Positions 61,841 to 64,000 of a DNA stretch of 64,000 nucleotides are shown here, one piece after another (positions within the stretch are counted from its first letter, which is position 1; each line of letters starts with the position of its first letter). The DNA lies in assembly GCA_016706595.1 (NCBI GenBank), contig JADJJH010000002.1:1054001-1118000 (forward strand). Reading direction: 5' to 3'. This DNA comes from Bacteroidota bacterium. Its GTDB lineage: Bacteria > Bacteroidota > Bacteroidia > Chitinophagales > Chitinophagaceae. The notes under the pieces are model-generated. The model made no database searches. It was not told where the DNA came from and saw only the letters and a list, made by a program, of their open reading frames with translations. Position numbers and translations under genes: made by a program.

Positions 61841-63703
61841 ATGGACATTTCACCAGATAAGCAGAACATTGATACATTATTTGCAAGTACTACATACTTT
61901 ATAGACTTTTATCAAAGGGATTACAAATGGAATAAAGAACCTGTAGAAAGACTACTAGATGATATATTTTTTAAATTCAATATTGAATATGCTTCAAAAG
62001 AAAAAGAAGAACTTATTCCTTCCAAAGAAGTAGTAACTGCTTATTATCCTTGGTATTATTTGAATACTTACGTCACAAATGTAATTGAAGGGAAAGTATT
62101 TATAGTTGATGGACAACAAAGATTGACAACATTAACTATTATTCTAATTAAGCTATATCATTTATGTGAAAAATTTAATTCTGATTCTAAAAACTGGATA
62201 GAAAGAAAAATTGTAGGATATGCAGGGCCTAAAAAAGAATTTTGGATGCATCATGTAAAGCATATTAAGACTTTGGAAGAATTATTAAAAAGTGATGATG
62301 ACATTAAAAGCATACCAATATCTTCAGGTATAACTGCCGAGAATATTGTAGCTAATTATAGTTTTGTTTCAAAGTGGTTAGATGAAAATTTAAATTCAAA
62401 GCATAAACTAGAAACATTTATTTTTTATTACTTATATCGATTAGTGTTAATTAATCTTACTGTTGAACAAACTAATGTACCAATGGTTTTTGAAGTTATT
62501 AACGATAGAGGTGTTAAATTAAAACCTTACGAGATATTGAAAGGAAAATTGCTGGGCTTAGTTGATAAAATTGATCTTGACAAATTAGGCTTAAATGAAT
62601 TATGGGACAAAAAAGTAAACACAGTAAATGAACAGTCAGAAGATGAAATAGACGAATTTTTTTGGTACTTTATCAGGGCAAGGTATACTGATTCTAAAGC
62701 TGATTTTCTTAAAATATCTCAAACAAATTATCACAGAGTTATTTTTACTGAAGATTTTAATAAAAAGATAAAATTAAAAAATAATTCATCTGCCATTAAG
62801 CAATTTCTAATTAATGAATTTTCTTATTATGTAGATTTGTATAATACAGTATTAAAATACTTTAATTCACTAGATTCAAATTTTCCTCATGTATACTACA
62901 ACCAATTAAATGAACAAGATACCCAGTTCATGCTTATATTATCAGTATGTTCATTAAATGACCCTAACGAAAAAGAAAAAATCGCTACTATTTCATCAGA
63001 GCTAGATAGATTTTTTTCTTTACTTTCATTACAAAGGGCATATAACAGTAATCGATTTAGTGATATGGTGTGGGAAATTGTAATAAAAATTAGGGATGCC
63101 AATATTGAAGACTACCGTCAAATATTTGATGAATATATTTTACGTGAGATTAATTACCATAAAGATATTTCCAATGCCGATAAACCTTTTAATTACATTT
63201 TCTTCAAGGATATTTCGAATAAAGATATACCTAGTCGCTTTGTAAGATACTTCTATGCAAGACTTGAAAATTTCTTGGCCACTGGAATGAATTTAAACAT
63301 GAAACATGGTTTTGATGATTTAGTTACAAAAACAGGTTCAGTAAATGGTTTTCATATTGAACATATTCTTGCAGATAATAATCAAAATTTTGCATTGTTT
63401 GATAATGATGAAGAAAGATTTTACAGAGAAAGAAATAGACTTGGTGGATTATTATTACTAAAAGGAAAAGATAATATTTCAAGCAATGATGAAGTGTACA
63501 AAAAGAAATTAAAATCATATTCAAATACACTCTATTGGAATGAGACTTTAAGAGAAGATACTTATAAATCAAAATTGGACCTTATAGCATTGATCAATAA
63601 GTACAAATTAAACATGAGAGCAATGCCTGAAACTTTTGGACCTGCTGAATTAGAAGAAAGACAAAAACTTTTAGCACAAATAATTCAGATAATATGGAAA
63701 TAA
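61841..63703 (+). CDS. DUF262/DUF1524 protein (GmrSD-like)
   Basis: This 620-aa protein has the DUF262 domain with the signature FYQRDYKWNKEPVERLL near residue 23 and VDGQQRLTTLTIILIKLY near residue 87, a site linked to nucleotide use. The C-terminal part has HIEHILADNNQNF and RERNRLGGLLLLKGKDN, matching a DUF1524/HNH nuclease with two changes: Ala for Pro in HILP and Gly for Asn in LGN. Such proteins include GmrSD and SspE, which attack phage DNA with modified bases or phosphorothioate-sensing. The role here is inference. Confidence 0.85.
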   Translation: MDISPDKQNIDTLFASTTYFIDFYQRDYKWNKEPVERLLDDIFFKFNIEYASKEKEELIPSKEVVTAYYPWYYLNTYVTNVIEGKVFIVDGQQRLTTLTIILIKLYHLCEKFNSDSKNWIERKIVGYAGPKKEFWMHHVKHIKTLEELLKSDDDIKSIPISSGITAENIVANYSFVSKWLDENLNSKHKLETFIFYYLYRLVLINLTVEQTNVPMVFEVINDRGVKLKPYEILKGKLLGLVDKIDLDKLGLNELWDKKVNTVNEQSEDEIDEFFWYFIRARYTDSKADFLKISQTNYHRVIFTEDFNKKIKLKNNSSAIKQFLINEFSYYVDLYNTVLKYFNSLDSNFPHVYYNQLNEQDTQFMLILSVCSLNDPNEKEKIATISSELDRFFSLLSLQRAYNSNRFSDMVWEIVIKIRDANIEDYRQIFDEYILREINYHKDISNADKPFNYIFFKDISNKDIPSRFVRYFYARLENFLATGMNLNMKHGFDDLVTKTGSVNGFHIEHILADNNQNFALFDNDEERFYRERNRLGGLLLLKGKDNISSNDEVYKKKLKSYSNTLYWNETLREDTYKSKLDLIALINKYKLNMRAMPETFGPAELEERQKLLAQIIQIIWK

Positions 63704-63705
63704 AA

Positions 63706-64000
63706 ATGAAAATAGCTGAAAAACATCCTTTTTTAGATAATTATCCCCTGAAAAATGGGTTAAAATATTTAATAATTGGTACTTGTCCACCTAGTTTAGA
63801 ATTAAGGAAGGAAAAGTTCAAAATTGATTATTACTATGGAAATGCAGGTTCATTATGGAATATAATTTCTGGAATTTATAAAATAAATCTGAAAAATAAA
63901 TCCAAAGAAGAAAAGTTGGTTGTTATACTTAATTGGCAAAAAGAATATTCAATTGGTATTGTAGATACTTTGAAAAAATATGCGAGATTAAAACCTAAAT
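63706..64000 (+). CDS. Uracil-DNA glycosylase-like protein, N-terminal part
   Basis: The gene starts at ATG 63706, two bases after the stop of the DUF262 gene, and runs off the window. The 98 residues seen begin MKIAEKHPFLDNYPLKNG and carry LIIGTCPPSLELR, then YYYGNAGSLWNIISGI. This is the pattern of the G:T/U mismatch glycosylase branch of the UDG superfamily (LIIGT.PP and F/YYG....W). Tight spacing puts it in one operon with rmuC and the DUF262 gene. Confidence 0.7.
   Translation, partial: MKIAEKHPFLDNYPLKNGLKYLIIGTCPPSLELRKEKFKIDYYYGNAGSLWNIISGIYKINLKNKSKEEKLVVILNWQKEYSIGIVDTLKKYARLKPK

Noticed and set aside
1..64000. tRNA or rRNA genes
   Set aside because: I looked for cloverleaf patterns and rRNA-like stretches by eye and found none; a tRNA scan would be needed to be sure.

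Overview
The window looks like a chromosomal contig from a member of the Bacteroidota, probably of the Chitinophagia/Sphingobacteriia type. The evidence is the low GC content, the lack of convincing Shine-Dalgarno sequences, promoters of the Bacteroidota form TTG-N18/19-TAnnTTTG (the clearest is in front of rpsJ), and family content: DUF3871, BlaI plus an M56 sensor, an M1 peptidase fused to a probable outer-membrane barrel, lipoproteins, and a RAYT transposase with many palindromic intergenic repeats. Assignment below phylum is inference.

Layout. 1-7.8 kb: the end of pckA, an Isc-type ferredoxin with iscX, a frameshifted response regulator, a DUF721 protein, an NADP-binding reductase, ompH-tpiA, dprA and a lipoprotein. 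8.2-9.4 kb: a decayed IS110-family element whose upstream non-coding DNA folds like a bridge RNA. 9.4-25.8 kb: scoA without scoB, a RelE/ParE toxin-antitoxin pair, a DinB/YfiT enzyme, rimO, ftsY, the M1 fusion, a DUF6438-TonB protein broken by a frameshift, RAYT, ruvB, an M42 peptidase, an SRPBCC protein, a prohibitin-like protein and an HNH nuclease. 25.9-39.3 kb: clpX, then the S10-spc ribosomal operon from rpsJ to secY and map. infA-rpmJ-rpsM and the rest do not follow; two overlapping genes for unknown exported proteins come next (39.4-42.8 kb). 43-46.7 kb: a CoA transferase and a BlaI/M56 pair with an operator touching the blaI start codon.

46.9 kb to at least 58.4 kb is an integrated mobile island: tyrosine integrase, excisionase-like HTH proteins, a VapE-type ATPase, DUF3871, a RecA-like ATPase and a degenerate helicase, with GGGTAA-rich clusters that may mark a replication origin. 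Next to it (58.8-64 kb) lie two small exported proteins and a tightly packed cassette of a 37-aa ORF, rmuC, a DUF262/DUF1524 protein and a uracil-DNA-glycosylase-like protein, a plausible DNA-defence module that runs off the right edge.

The most unusual feature is a family of about 90-150 bp nested palindromes scattered between genes from 1.3 to 25.5 kb. They share a core near GTTTAC-N4-GTAAATGA and flanks (CGAGGC, GTAACGAAG), but each has its own arm sequences with pairing preserved. A RAYT gene, the enzyme class that mobilises REP palindromes in other bacteria, lies in the same stretch. Two genes are broken by one missing base in an A-run; one of these sits on an exact A-AAA-AAG slippery heptamer, but base-calling error or gene decay are also possible.
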